A DNA stretch of 64,000 nt from Pegoplata infirma (Eukaryota > Arthropoda > Insecta > Diptera > Anthomyiidae), in assembly GCA_963921195.1 (NCBI GenBank), contig OY992540.1, positions 193,782,692 to 193,846,691 on the forward strand, read 5' to 3'. The translations under genes were made by a program, and so were the position numbers. The notes beneath the pieces were generated by a model that was given only the letters and a program-made list of their open reading frames with translations, made no database searches and had not been told where the DNA came from. Each line of letters opens with the position of its first letter. Within the stretch, counting starts at the first letter, position 1. Shown here piece by piece: positions 40,783-51,080 of the stretch.

Positions 40783-42810
40783 TTTAAGTTTTTTTATTAA
40801 AATAATTAAAAAATTTTTTTTGTATAATATTTGATCGTAAATACTTAAATATGAAATTTAAAGATTTTACGGTATCATTAACCCGTTCAAACTTGATACC
40901 AAAAAAATGGCATGATTTTGGGGGCGTTCTCAAAACACCTTTTTTCAAAATTTCAAAATTTTATTAAAAAAAATTTTTAAATATACCATTTTTTCTTTCT
41001 GAATTCATTAAAAACACCTTGGAGAAGAAAATTGTGAAATATGGCGGATATCCGTCGAGCCACTTTGTGGGAATCGCGGGGGGAAGTTAGCGGATTTCAA
41101 GGAAATGTTGGTTTTATCAATAATTTGGATTAATAATATCTTATAAATTTATTTTTTGTGCAAATTAACGGTTTTTTGGTGTCGTGGCATTCTATTAGAT
41201 AACTTTAAGTCTGTCATGAAATGTTACAGATCTAGGACGTCTTAAACCCACATTGGCAGGGGGTCAAAAATGACCCCCGCTCAAAATTTGAAGTTTAGAG
41301 CTTTAATTTTGTGCTAAAAACAAGTATAAAACGGCTTTTATGTTTTTCACCCCAACTATTATTTCGTATTAATATATTATCTTTAAAAAAATCGTTAACC
41401 CTTCTTAGTAGGGGGTCTAAAATGACCCATTCAATAAAAAGTATACATTTTTTCATATAAAATTAATTTGTGGCAATCTATTAGATTACTTTAAATCAGC
41501 CCTTAAATCTCAAATATTTAAGATATCTTTAACCCACATTGGCCAGGGTCAAAAATGACCCCGGCAAAAACTTTTAGGCATAGTGTTTGAATTTTTTGAT
41601 ATCAACAAAATATATATTTTTTATTGAATGGGTCATTTTTGACCCCCTACCAAGAAGGGTTAATGTTTTTTTTTAAAGATAATATAATAATACGAAATAA
41701 TAGTTGGGGTAAAAAACACAAAAGCCGTTTTATACTTGTTTACAGCACAAAATTTAAGCTTTAAGCTTCAAATTTAATTCGGGGGTCATTTTTGACCCCC
41801 AGCCAATGTGGGTTAAAGACGTCCTAGATCGGTAAGATTTCATGGCAGACTTAAAGTTATATAATAGAATGCCACGACACCAAAAAACCGTTAATTTGCA
41901 CAAAAATTAAATTTATAAGATATTACTTATTAATCCAAATTATTGATAAAACCAACATTTCCTTGAAATCCGCTAACTTCCCCCCGCGATTCCCAAAATG
42001 TGGCTCGACGGATATCCGCCATATTTCACATTTTTCTTCTCCAAGGTGCTTTTAATGAATTCAGAAAGAAAAAATGGTATATTTAAAAAAAATTTTTAAA
42101 AAAATTTTGAAATTTTGAAAAAAGGTGTTTTGAGAACGCTCCCAAAATCATGTCATTTTTTTGGTATCAAGTTTGAACGGGTTAATGATACCGTAAAATC
42201 TTTAAATTTCATATTTAAGTATTTACGATCAAATATTATACAAAAATAATTTTTTAATTATTTTAATAAGAAAACTTAATTTTTTTTTTTTTTAAAAAAG
42301 TCCTTTTTTGTGAAAACCCCAATTTTGAGGCTCAAAGTGGAGACAGAAGATAAACTCCGATCGGGATGATATTTTGCATGTGAGTTACCCTTAGGGGACC
42401 GACACTTTTGGCGGGTATTAGAATTTGATCAGAGAGAAAAGCCCAAAAACGAGCCATCCTAGTGTACACCCTGAAATAGTTTCCTTGTAGGTCCGATTTC
42501 GAAAAGTTTCAAGTCACTTATGTATTACCCTAATATAGTACTAAAGTGAAAATCACTCTATAATCACGTGATTTAAATAAAAATCTCTCACGCCTGAATC
42601 ACGTGGTTTTTTGAGTCACGCAAATTACGAGACCACAGACCATCTCTAATTCAAATACATAAACAAAAGACAAGTTCTCTTCATTTGTTTTATCTATAAC
42701 ACCTGTAAATTTTATTAAAAATGAAGTGTCCACCCTGAAATAGTTTCCTTGTAGGTCCGATTTCAAAAACTTTCAAGGTACTTATTTATTACCTTAATAT
42801 AGGATTATAT
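40146..42810 (+). repeat. Tandem array of about 250-bp units, split by the palindrome
   Basis: Units share 'aaaatcac(t)' blocks, 'aatcacgggaccag.gaccat', 'caagtgtcttc', 'aacatctgtaaatttt', 'aatgaagtgtccaccct' and 'ccttgtaggtc'. Roughly three units are seen: 40185-40440; 40440-40590 continued at 42465-42560; and 42560-42810. The second is broken by the palindrome 40590-42464. Confidence 0.7.
40590..42464. mobile_element. 1.9-kb near-perfect palindrome (foldback element)
   Basis: Left arm about 40590-41450 and right arm about 41610-42464 are near-perfect reverse complements around a spacer of about 160 bp. Ends read CACTAGGGTGGCTCG and CGAGCCATCCTAGTG. The empty site can be inferred from the tandem repeat it interrupts ('aagtgtacaccctg'), so the duplication is TGTACA (40586-40591 and 42463-42468), or TA if CA...TG belong to the element. 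The motif GGGGTCATTTTTGACCCC or a variant occurs at least five times. No protein is encoded by me-readable frames. Confidence 0.9.
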
Positions 42811-42944
42811 TCTGAATTTCCAAAAAACCGGTTAACATTTACGACCTGTATAGACTTTTGCCCAAAAAACCTACCATCTCGCCCCAGTGTGCACTGTGGG
42901 GCGGACAGAAGGACGACTTACGTTAAACTAATTAATATTAACGA

Positions 42945-43184
42945 CAAAACCTTTTGCATACAAATACTAAAACCGATTAAGATAAATACCAATACTTATT
43001 AAAAACCAATACCGATTCGAGGCTAAAACCAATACCAATACCCAATACCTAAATAATTCAAAACCAATACCGAAACCTATACCAATTCAACAAAAAATGA
43101 AAACCAATACCTATACCAATACTAATATAATTTTAAAAACCAATACCAATACCAATACTTTTATCGAATTGGTACCCATCCTTG
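42945..43184 (+). repeat. CCAATACC subterminal repeats, right end
   Basis: Dense 'aaaaccaataccaatacc' units next to the right hAT-type end, in the same strand orientation as at the left end rather than inverted. Confidence 0.85.
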
Positions 43185-43315
43185 GTTTATAGCCATTATT
43201 TTATTATTTTACTTCGTTGACGTTTTTAGTGCTATTTATCATCAAAGGAGGGTGCTGCGATAGATATTAGTTATAAATAGAAACTAATAAATATCTGAAA
43301 AAAATGTTGTTCTGC

Positions 43316-43390
43316 CTGAGCTGAGAATCGAACCCAGGCTTGATGGCTAGTAGTCCAACGCGCTAACCACTAAGCCACAGCACCCACAAA
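43316..43390 (-). pseudogene. tRNA-like sequence
   Basis: The minus strand has TGGCTTAGTGGTTAGCGC (A box) and CTGGGTTCGATTCTCAG (a T-arm with a 5-bp stem, 7-nt loop and B box). Acceptor ends do not pair. This is a tRNA pseudogene or tRNA-derived repeat. Confidence 0.5.
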
Positions 43391-44121
43391 GGGGAGGGGT
43401 AGGTGATGGAACGTGGGGAACGCTGAGAGCACCTTCCCATCCCGATAAATATACCAAATGTTTTATTTATTTAACAAAAATACAAAAAAACATGCAAAAA
43501 AGTGTATTTTTTCAGAGGTTGGTTCGGTTCTTCAAGTGGGAACTTTTTTCCCCCTGGGTCGATTTTGCCCATTTACGAACTTAACCTGCCTAGGACCATA
43601 AGACATATTCGTGCCAAATTGCAGGAGGCTAGCTCTTTTATTGTGGACTGCATCGTGCCATCTACAGACAGACAGACGGAATGTCTTAGAATCGAACTTA
43701 GATCAATAATATATATACTTTATGGGGTCCCCGACCTATATTTCTATGCGTTACAAACGGAATGACAAAGTGAGTATACCCCCATCCTGTGGTTGGAGGG
43801 TATAAAAAGTGTATTTTTTCAGAGGTTGGTTCAGTTCTTCAAGGGGGAACTTTTTTCCCCCTGAGCCGATTTTGCCCATTTACGAACTTAACCTGCCTAG
43901 GACCATAAGATATATCCAAATTGCTAGCTCTTTTATTTTGGACTGTATCGTGCCATCTACAGACAGACGGACGGACGGACAGACATTCACAGAATGTCTT
44001 AGAATCGATCATGGATCAATAATATATATACTTTATGGGGTCCCCGACCGATATTTCGATGCGTTACAAACGGAATGACAAAGTGAGTATACCCCCATAC
44101 TGTGGTTGGAGGGTATAAAAA
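43388..44121 (-). mobile_element. DINE-like element, two tandem copies
   Basis: Two units of about 310 bp (about 43495-43803 and 43806-44117), both with 'ttcagaggttggttc', 'ccatttacgaacttaacctg', 'ctttatggggtccccgacc', 'acaaacggaatgacaaag' and a terminal hairpin TATACCCCC...GGGTATA. Read on the minus strand, the order matches 19075-20037. The (GTCY)n tract is present as 'acagacagacggacgg'. The short frames at 43502 and 43809 are this repeat read forward. Confidence 0.7.
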
Positions 44122-44516
44122 AAGAATCGGAGGAGACTAATCAAGATACACACATTGTCAGAACCTAAGAAAAAAATAACATTTCTTCTCCTCGGAGTCG
44201 TCTATGTGTGATGCGTAAAACCTTTCCTTGACCACAAAGCAACACGATAACCTCTTTCTGGCATGTTTCAGCAATGAAGTAGTAACAGTTCCTTTGGCTC
44301 ATTGCGAACTTGTGTATATGTCCTTCTATCTCCTTTCGAGAGACGGACAATGAAAGATCGTCATTAGATCATGATTATATATTTTATGGGTTCCTTCACG
44401 AATATTTCCTATTTTTATCGGGTAATCAAAATAAATAATTTCAAGTTAACTGATTAAAGTTAATAAGACGTTTACCACCCATTAGGCAATGACATCATAC
44501 TACTGCCACTAATTCC
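44122..44516. other. Degenerate DINE-like trace and unassigned DNA
   Basis: Near 44340-44410 'gacggacaatg', 'gatcgtc' and 'atattttatgggttcc' recall a decayed minus-strand DINE-like element. Otherwise nothing is recognised. Confidence 0.4.
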
Positions 44517-44749
44517 TACACCCAAAAAAAAACGTGGGTATTTAATACTAAAAATTTAACTAATTTTAGTCCAAAAGAACCTAGTGCAGAAATTGGTAAC
44601 CAATACTAAAATTTTTAACAAAAATTAGTCAAAACCAGTAAAAATTACTAATGTTAGTACTTTGAAGATACTAAAATTAGTAACTAATTAGTAGATTTTG
44701 GTACAATATCACTTACTAAACCTTTTACTGTAGAATTATTTTGAGTGTA
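44517..44749 (+). mobile_element. TACACCC/GAGTGTA MITE, copy 3
   Basis: 233 bp, near-identical in sequence and orientation to 25990-26222, with TACACCC and GAGTGTA ends. Confidence 0.88.
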
Positions 44750-46012
44750 CCTTCTGTGGAAAGTAAAAGCAACGCCCTAATTTGCTATATATTCAGATGA
44801 GATCAGATTTGTTTTAGACTATGCGTTTATTTCCCATCCCATTTCTTCATTTATTTGCTTTCTCCGTACCAATACTTTCTACTTTCCAGCTCCGCAGGGA
44901 CTCACAAGACTTTGGATTCAGCTAATCGGGAATGCAGTTTTTTCTTGGAATGTGCCCTGATTATTCGAATAAAGGTCGAACGTACTACTACTATAAATAT
45001 CCTCAATTTGTTACCACCAAGAGAAAATTACAGTCAACATATATCCAATAAGAAAAGTTTTCGCCAAAAATTGTATACCCTATCTATTTAATTAACGCGA
45101 AACAAATTTTACAATATTTTCCCGCAGTTTTACAAGGTTGAACCCAATTTTTTATTACAAATATGACAGAAGTCTCCAACTCAAATTTTATTCGTCCATC
45201 GAAAGGAAGATGTTTATTAGCAGCATGATACCTGGAGGATCTTTAAGACCATATAAGGAAGCCAAAGTTACCTTTCTCAATAGAGGGAAGCCTTCTCAAT
45301 GGTACCCGTGAACTCATAACAAACTCCTTCTAATGAACTTTCCTAGATGTTAGTGTGTTATCTTGTTTAGTAAATATCGTCAAATATTCCTTAATATACC
45401 CCAATACCATTCTTCTCCTCTCATATTCTATGACATTTTCAATAAGTACAGTTTATAACTAATAAATTCTCTTAACTTTTATAATTGACTAATTCACATA
45501 TTTTTCTTAATACCCTCCTCCTTCATTGCTCTATTGTCACTAGCAAATGACTTTTTCAAATGCCATTCGAAAACATGCAAAAATGTTTGGTATTTCATTT
45601 AGCCTCTTTTATTCTTTTGTTCGCACAAAATCTTATTAACTTTCCTAGACACATCGAAACAATGGGGGTGGCGGTGGCAGTGGGATTATTACTGGCCGTT
45701 TTCAATAGATAAAGGAATTTCTTTTTTTCGTAAGTATTCAATTGTTCAAGGAAATACTTTAATAATAATGAGATTATTAGTTCGTGACTTTCATGCCATT
45801 TGTATGTCACCACAAATGCATTGGTTAGGTGGCTGGTTGGTTGGTTATTAAAATGGAACAATAGATAAGCTTAGAGCGACACGTGAAATTGGTCATAATT
45901 GAAAAATTTGTTTGTTAAACCGAAATGTTTTGCAATGTATGTAATAAAAACTAATTTTAAATTAAAGCTTAATGATTTAATTTATTAATTTAATTTATTT
46001 ATTTAATTTATT
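44750..46012. other. Intergenic DNA, no gene seen
   Basis: Open frames at 44855-45091 and 45595-45861 have no recognisable motif and lie in AT-rich sequence. Confidence 0.5.
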
Positions 46013-46078
46013 CTCATTGTATTACATCGGACCTCAGAGTCAACGTGTGAGCCACTTACAACCTAACCATTCTACAGA
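46013..46078 (+). repeat. LINE 3' UTR remnant
   Basis: 'tcggacctcagagtcaacg' and 'ttacaacctaacc' match, in this orientation, the 3' untranslated region of the RNase-H LINE copies at 28556-29762 (minus strand there). Confidence 0.6.
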
Positions 46079-46175
46079 AAAAATTTTAAAAGAAGATGCT
46101 TCATAAATTTGTACGTAGTTGAATCTATTTTAAAGACCCAAGTTGGTTAGGGAGTAAGGTCAAGGGAAATAAGCC

Positions 46176-47112
46176 TACACAGAAAAAAATAAAAATGAAT
46201 TTCAATTACGAAATTCGTTGATTCAATTAAAAAATTAATTGATTTCGGACGTATCACGAAAATGCGCATATTAATTACTCATTTTGTTTGAAATAGTTTT
46301 AAAACTTAATTAAATTGTTAATTGAATCAATTAAAGTTTTAATTGAAAATAAAGTGGAAAACCAATAAAAATTGTAATTAAATAAACTAAAAAAAATAAT
46401 ATAAAATTGAAAATCAATAATATAGATTTATTGATTCTCATAAAATTTTTAATTGAAAAAAGACCAAAACTCAATTTAATTTTAAAAGTTAAACGTCAAA
46501 AAATGCCCTATAATAAATAAACATAGAACTTTTTTGTTTTATGTTATTAAGAAATTTATTTTCTTTATTAAATATAAGCAGTTGGTATAGTTTTGCATAG
46601 AAACATTATAGTAGTATTTTAAAATATCAATAACTAAATCTTGTTATTGCATGCATTTTTGTCGCTTCAGTAAAGTTGAAACAAAAAAAATTGTATTATA
46701 TTTCAATATGCAAAACACAAGGCAAATGCCTCATATTATTATTTTTTTGTTTCAACTGTACATATTTTATTAGCAAAACACTTTATCCGCAACGACCACT
46801 CGCCTTAAAGAATACAATAAAACTAAATTTGTTTTTGCGTTTTTATGTATTCATTGGCTGCTACCACCAAAATATACAAAACAATAGTTCAAAAGTTTTT
46901 TTTCTTGTTTTTTGCATTTTTATTATTTCATTGGCTACTAACACTAATGCATACAAAACCGGTTTCGTTTGTTTATTTTATTTTTGTTTTCAGTAAAGTT
47001 AAGAATTCAATTAAAACATTAATTGAATTAATTAAAATGTTTAATTGAAGTTAAATTTAATATCAAATCCATTTTTAATTAAAAACAAAATTACGATATT
47101 ATTTTCTGTGTA
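46176..47112. mobile_element. TACACAG-family AT-rich MITE
   Basis: Begins TACACAGAAAAAAATAA and ends TATTTTCTGTGTA, with inverted ends and TA flanks. Interior of 'aattaaaatttt', 'ttgaattaattaaa' and similar palindromic AT repeats; the open frames at 46676-47048 arise from it and lack coding signature. Confidence 0.7.
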
Positions 47113-47258
47113 CACTCAAAATATTTTGAAGTCAAAAACAAAAGAAAAACACATTTAAAACCAGTGAATAAACAATTGAAACCCATCCCAGTAATTATTC
47201 ATTTGTTTTAACAAACATCAACATTAATTTTTTACTGTTTTACGTTTTTTGTAAAATA

Positions 47259-47808
47259 TACTTTTCATAAAAGGTACTTTTTATAAAAGGTACTTTTTAT
47301 AAAAGGTACTTTTTATAAAAGGTACTTTTTATAAAAGATACTTTTTATAAAATGTACTTTTTATAAAAGGTACTTTTTATAAAAGGTACTTTTTATAAAA
47401 TGTACTTTTTATAAAAGGTACTTTTTATAAAAGGTACTTTTCATAAAAGGTACTTTTTATAAAAGGTACTTTTTATAAAAGGTACTTTTTATAAAAGGTA
47501 CGTTTTATAAAAGATACTTTTTATAAAAGGTACCTTTATAAAAGGTGCCTTTTTTAAAAAGGTACTTTTTTATAAAAGGTACTTTTTTATAAAAGGTACT
47601 TTTTATAGAAGGTACTTTTAATAAAAGGTACTTGTTATAAAAGGTACTTTTTATAAAAGGTACTTTTTATAAAAGGTACTTTTTATAAAAGGTACATTTT
47701 ATAAAAGGTACTTTTTATAAAAGGTACTTTTTATAAAAAGTACTTTTTATAAAAGGTACTTTTTATAAAAGGTACTTTTTATAAAAGGTACTTTTTATAA
47801 ACGGTACA
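47259..47808 (+). repeat. Minisatellite, 16-bp unit, about 34 copies
   Basis: Units of 'aaaaggtactttttat' run almost without interruption, with occasional single-base variants (acattttat, tcataaaa). The unit is the reverse complement of the motif ATAAAAAGTACC found at each junction of the adjacent 140-bp repeats. Confidence 0.95.
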
Positions 47809-47904
47809 GAATTTTCAGAAAGTACTTGTTCCAGAATATTTTATTTCACTAAAGGATCCCACATTCCAAATTTCAAGTTTGAATGACCATTTTTTTAGTA
47901 AATA

Positions 47905-48450
47905 AAAAAAGTACCAAAAGTACACTTATTTAACCATTTTACCCCCGTAGAATCTACCTTGGCAAAAACCCAGCCGCAGTGAATATTTTTTCCGGGAAGT
48001 GATCCGAAATTGCATATTTCAAGTTTCTAGTACCATTATTTCAGGAGATATAAAAAGTACCAAAAGTACAGTTTTTTATCCCCTTAGAACCAACACTGGC
48101 AAAAATCCAGCCTTAGCAGATCTATGTTCCGGGAGTTTAACATACAGTCCAAATTTCAAGTCTCTATGACCATTATTTCAGGAGATATAAAAAGTACCAA
48201 AAGTACAGATTTTTACCCTTTTTATCCCATTAGAACCAATATTGGCAAAAATCCAGCCTTACTGGATCTAAATTCCATAATGTTAACATACAGTCCAAAT
48301 TTCAAGTCTCTATGGCCATAATTTCAGGAGATATAAAAAGTACCAAAAGTACAGTTTTTTACCCTTTTTACCCCCTTAAAATCAACACCGGCAAAAATTC
48401 AGCCTTAGGGGATCTATATTCCGGGAGGTGAACATACAGTCCAAATTTCA
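47905..48450 (+). repeat. Tandem repeat of about 140 bp, four units
   Basis: Each unit has 'gtaccaaaagtac' (47911, 48057, 48194, 48340), then 'ggcaaaaa.ccagcc', 'ttccgggagt', 'aacatacagtccaaatttcaag' variants and 'ttcaggagatataaaa'. Spacings are 146, 137 and 146 bp. Later units are more alike than the first. Confidence 0.88.
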
Positions 48451-48730
48451 AGTCTCTACGTAACCTTATCAAATCGGAATATAATTGGACCATTTTTGGA
48501 CTTAGTCCCCCATATACAAATTTGGACCGATATTCAGTTAAATCGGTCAATTGACAAAAAAATAAGCCAATTCCACTAAAATTTGACCTGTGTGTGTTTT
48601 CTACACTAAAAAAAGATCTAACAACGACAGATCCAATCGTTCCATGTTTGGACTTGGGACCCATTTTTCGGGAAACACTGGTGTAGGGTATCATATGGTC
48701 AGGCTTGACAGACTATAACTTTCTTGTTTT
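48451..48730 (-). mobile_element. DINE-like end, ACAAGAAAG type (minus strand)
   Basis: On the minus strand from 48728: ACAAGAAAGTTATAG, a short hairpin, 'ataccctacaccagtg' and 'cgaaaaatgggtcccaag', the same end as 17783-18360. With the tandem repeats to its left it probably forms one composite element (47259-48730). Confidence 0.6.
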
Positions 48731-49079
48731 ATTTGTATTAATATTTTTTTGATTTTTTTTTCTATAAAAAAATAACCTACTTGTGTAGGTAAAAACTAAT
48801 GATATCTCATTAAAAAATACCAACAATTTAAAAAAAATACTTACACAAATCATTAAAAACAAAATAAATGACTTTAAAAATTAAATGTTAATAAAAGTCT
48901 TTATTTTTTAGTGTGTTATTTTTGAAACAAAGGACAGAAGTAGTCACTAATAAAAACTGAACATCAAACAAATGTTTTTTCTTTTAAAAACGACTAAACG
49001 TAAAACTTTTTAAATAAACTACAAACAGTTAATAACATAATTTTTTGAGTGTCAATGTGTTAATGGAAACTTGGAGAGA
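48731..49079. other. AT-rich intergenic DNA
   Basis: No gene. 'ttttttgagtgtc' near 49032 resembles a TACACTC-family MITE right end, but no matching left end is clear. Confidence 0.4.
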
Positions 49080-49640
49080 CCGAAGTTCCTGTGTGGAATT
49101 TGATAAATTTCAATGAACTGAAATCAGAAAACTTGTCCTTGGGGACATTAGTTTGAAGATGTCTGCAATCTTATAAAGGGAGGGTCAGGGATGATATTTT
49201 TGTGCTTACATGATCAATTCCAGAGCTCATCGTTGTTAAAAATGTTTGACCGGAAAATCCCCAATGTTCTAATGAAAACTTGGAGAGACCGAAGTTCCTG
49301 TGTGTAATTTCATAATTTTCAACGAATTGAAAGTTTTATAAGTGCATGGATAAGGAAGAGTTGGAAACTATAAAACACTTTATCTGTCATTGCCCGGCAC
49401 TTTCTGGTCAGATACTTGCTTCACTGGAATTTAGGGAGCTGCACGATCTGAGAAGTGATCTGCAAATCTGATCGATCTGAGATTAGTATGGGAAGGGTGA
49501 TATGTTTTGCTGATATGAACACTTCCAGAGCTTATAGTTGTAAAAAAAATTTTGACCGGATAATCCTCTGTGCTAATGGAAACTTGGAGCGACCGAAGTT
49601 TCTGTGTGGAATTTGATAATTTTTAACGAGTTATAAGGTA
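49080..49640 (+). repeat. Three-unit tandem repeat interrupted by a LINE fragment
   Basis: 'gaaacttggagagaccgaag' or a variant occurs at about 49068, 49274 and 49579, each followed by 'ttcctgtgtg.aattt' and preceded by 'ttgaccgga.aatcc'. Between units two and three, 49340-49455 is a plus-strand LINE RNase H tail (CMDKEELETIKHFICHCPAL). Confidence 0.7.
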
Positions 49641-50046
49641 CAGCATTTCAGAATTCTGTAACGAAACAAATGTAGAAGTAGCAAATCTGCTGTTTACTTT
49701 TTGTTATATGGCAATACTAGAAAGCGATTCCTGAACAAAGTAACATCTGACGTGAAAATCTTAAGCACTTTGATTGCACTTCGTTCCCTGCAAACATTTT
49801 AAATTGTTGTATTAAAATTATAAAAATTATTTCATGTTTTGTAAATGTTAATTAAAGTACCTTTATTTTATCAAAACACGCCTTTTAAAAAGTCTGGCAA
49901 CGCCGGTGAGAAAAGACGTCAAAATTTGCAGTGTGCATTGTCAGAAGTTTTAAAATAAAAGTTTTATTATTAAAACCCTGTTTTATTAAAAAAAAAACTT
50001 GTTATCATATTAAAAAAAAAGATCAGTGTTTTGCACAAATTAAAAA

Positions 50047-51066
50047 ATGCCTCCAAAATCTCGTCAAAGTGTAAATAAGAAAAAAATTATTTGTCGCCAA
50101 TGTCAATTGCAAGTATTAGAAGAGGAGGACTCAATTCAATGTGATGCTTGTGAAAAAACACTCCACTCAGTTTGTACGAAGCTTGATAAAAGAGAATATG
50201 AAAAGCTCATGAATAATACATCTCTAAACTATGAATGTCAGTTTTGTGATGGTAGTAGTGAGAATTCATCAGTGTCAACTGATTTGTTAGAGATAAAAAC
50301 AAAACTAAAACAATTGGATCAGCTGGATGAAATAACAAAAACAATTCAGTTTATGTCATCGCAATATGACACAATACTAAAAGGAGTTACCGCAAACAAA
50401 AAAAAGATCGATTGTTTACAAAGGGAAAATTGTTTATTAAGGGAAGAAGTTATTTCTTTAAAATCTTCAATTAAGTATTTAAATGATGGTCGAGTTAAAA
50501 ACGACTGTATAATAAATGGAGTGGAGGTTAGTGATGACAAGAAGAAAGCTATTGATGTTGTTGTTGAAATTGCTGAAAAAATTGGTGCGGAGGTTGTTGC
50601 TGATCAGATCGATGATGCGTATTTTTTACCTAATAAAAAGAATAATAAAAATAAATCAAGTACTAAAAATGAATCAAAAGATAAAAAATCAATTGTTGTA
50701 AAGTTTGCTAGGAAAACTTACAAAGAGAAGTTTATGGCTGGAAAATCGAATCTCAAAACCGATGAGAAGTTGCAAAATGTTTTTATAAACGATTTTTTGA
50801 GCAGAGATACGATGGAACTTTTTAATCATGCAAAATCCGTCAAAGCTGTTGGTTATAAATTTGTTTTTGCAAGAAGTGGAAAAGTTTTTATAAGGAAGGA
50901 TGAAAATTCTCGAGTTATTGGTATAAGATCAATGGATGATGTCGATAAGATTCTCTTAAGGTCATCACAAGGAGCTGTATCAACAGTAAGAAGGGCTCGT
51001 ACTGCTGTCATTGATTCTGACATATCTGATGCGGAAGAGGACAATACATTTATGTCACCAGTCTAA
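50047..51066 (+). CDS. LINE ORF1 protein with PHD finger
   Basis: A 339-residue nucleic-acid-binding protein that would package element RNA. C16, C19, C32, C35, H40, C43, C64 and C67 form a Cys4-His-Cys3 PHD-type zinc finger. Residues about 75-155 are heptad-like and probably coiled coil for oligomerisation (IKTKLKQLDQLDEITKTIQ). Residues about 155-260 (NDCIINGVEVSDDKK, IVVKFARKTYKEKF) and 265-320 (FVFARSGKVFIRKDENSRV) match the RNA-binding-like C-terminal region common to ORF1 of insect CR1/Jockey-type LINEs. ORF2 starts 14 bp downstream of the stop in another frame, so its translation probably relies on reinitiation or an internal entry mechanism. Confidence 0.88.
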   Translation: MPPKSRQSVNKKKIICRQCQLQVLEEEDSIQCDACEKTLHSVCTKLDKREYEKLMNNTSLNYECQFCDGSSENSSVSTDLLEIKTKLKQLDQLDEITKTIQFMSSQYDTILKGVTANKKKIDCLQRENCLLREEVISLKSSIKYLNDGRVKNDCIINGVEVSDDKKKAIDVVVEIAEKIGAEVVADQIDDAYFLPNKKNNKNKSSTKNESKDKKSIVVKFARKTYKEKFMAGKSNLKTDEKLQNVFINDFLSRDTMELFNHAKSVKAVGYKFVFARSGKVFIRKDENSRVIGIRSMDDVDKILLRSSQGAVSTVRRARTAVIDSDISDAEEDNTFMSPV

Positions 51067-51080
51067 GTATTTAGTTCAAT

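Larger units (their letters stand above)
37344..43192. mobile_element. hAT-type composite element with 8-bp target duplication
   Basis: Inverted ends CAATGATGGGTACCAAT (37352) and GGTACCCATCCTTG (to 43184) are bordered by the identical 8-mer GTTTATAG (37344-37351 and 43185-43192). An 8-bp duplication and ends of the form CA.NGATGGG are hallmarks of hAT transposons. Both ends carry dense CCAATA/CAATACC subterminal repeats. The 5.8-kb interior holds a foldback element (38885-40137), a tandem array and a 1.9-kb palindrome. No hAT transposase with a dimerisation domain is recognisable. Non-autonomous or gutted. Confidence 0.8.

Noticed and set aside
40590..42464. Coding element in the palindrome
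   Set aside because: No long frame in either arm and stops throughout; treated as a non-coding foldback element.
43502..44078. Two homologous 87- and 89-codon frames (MYFFRGWF...)
   Set aside because: They look like a gene pair, but both are tandem DINE-like non-coding repeats read on the plus strand, including the GTCC tract.
46676..47048. Overlapping 106- and 67-codon Phe-rich frames resembling membrane proteins
   Set aside because: They lie inside an AT-rich MITE with clear ends; hydrophobicity follows from T-rich codons.
47259..47808. CRISPR-like array
   Set aside because: Contiguous 16-bp units without unique spacers; a minisatellite in eukaryotic DNA.
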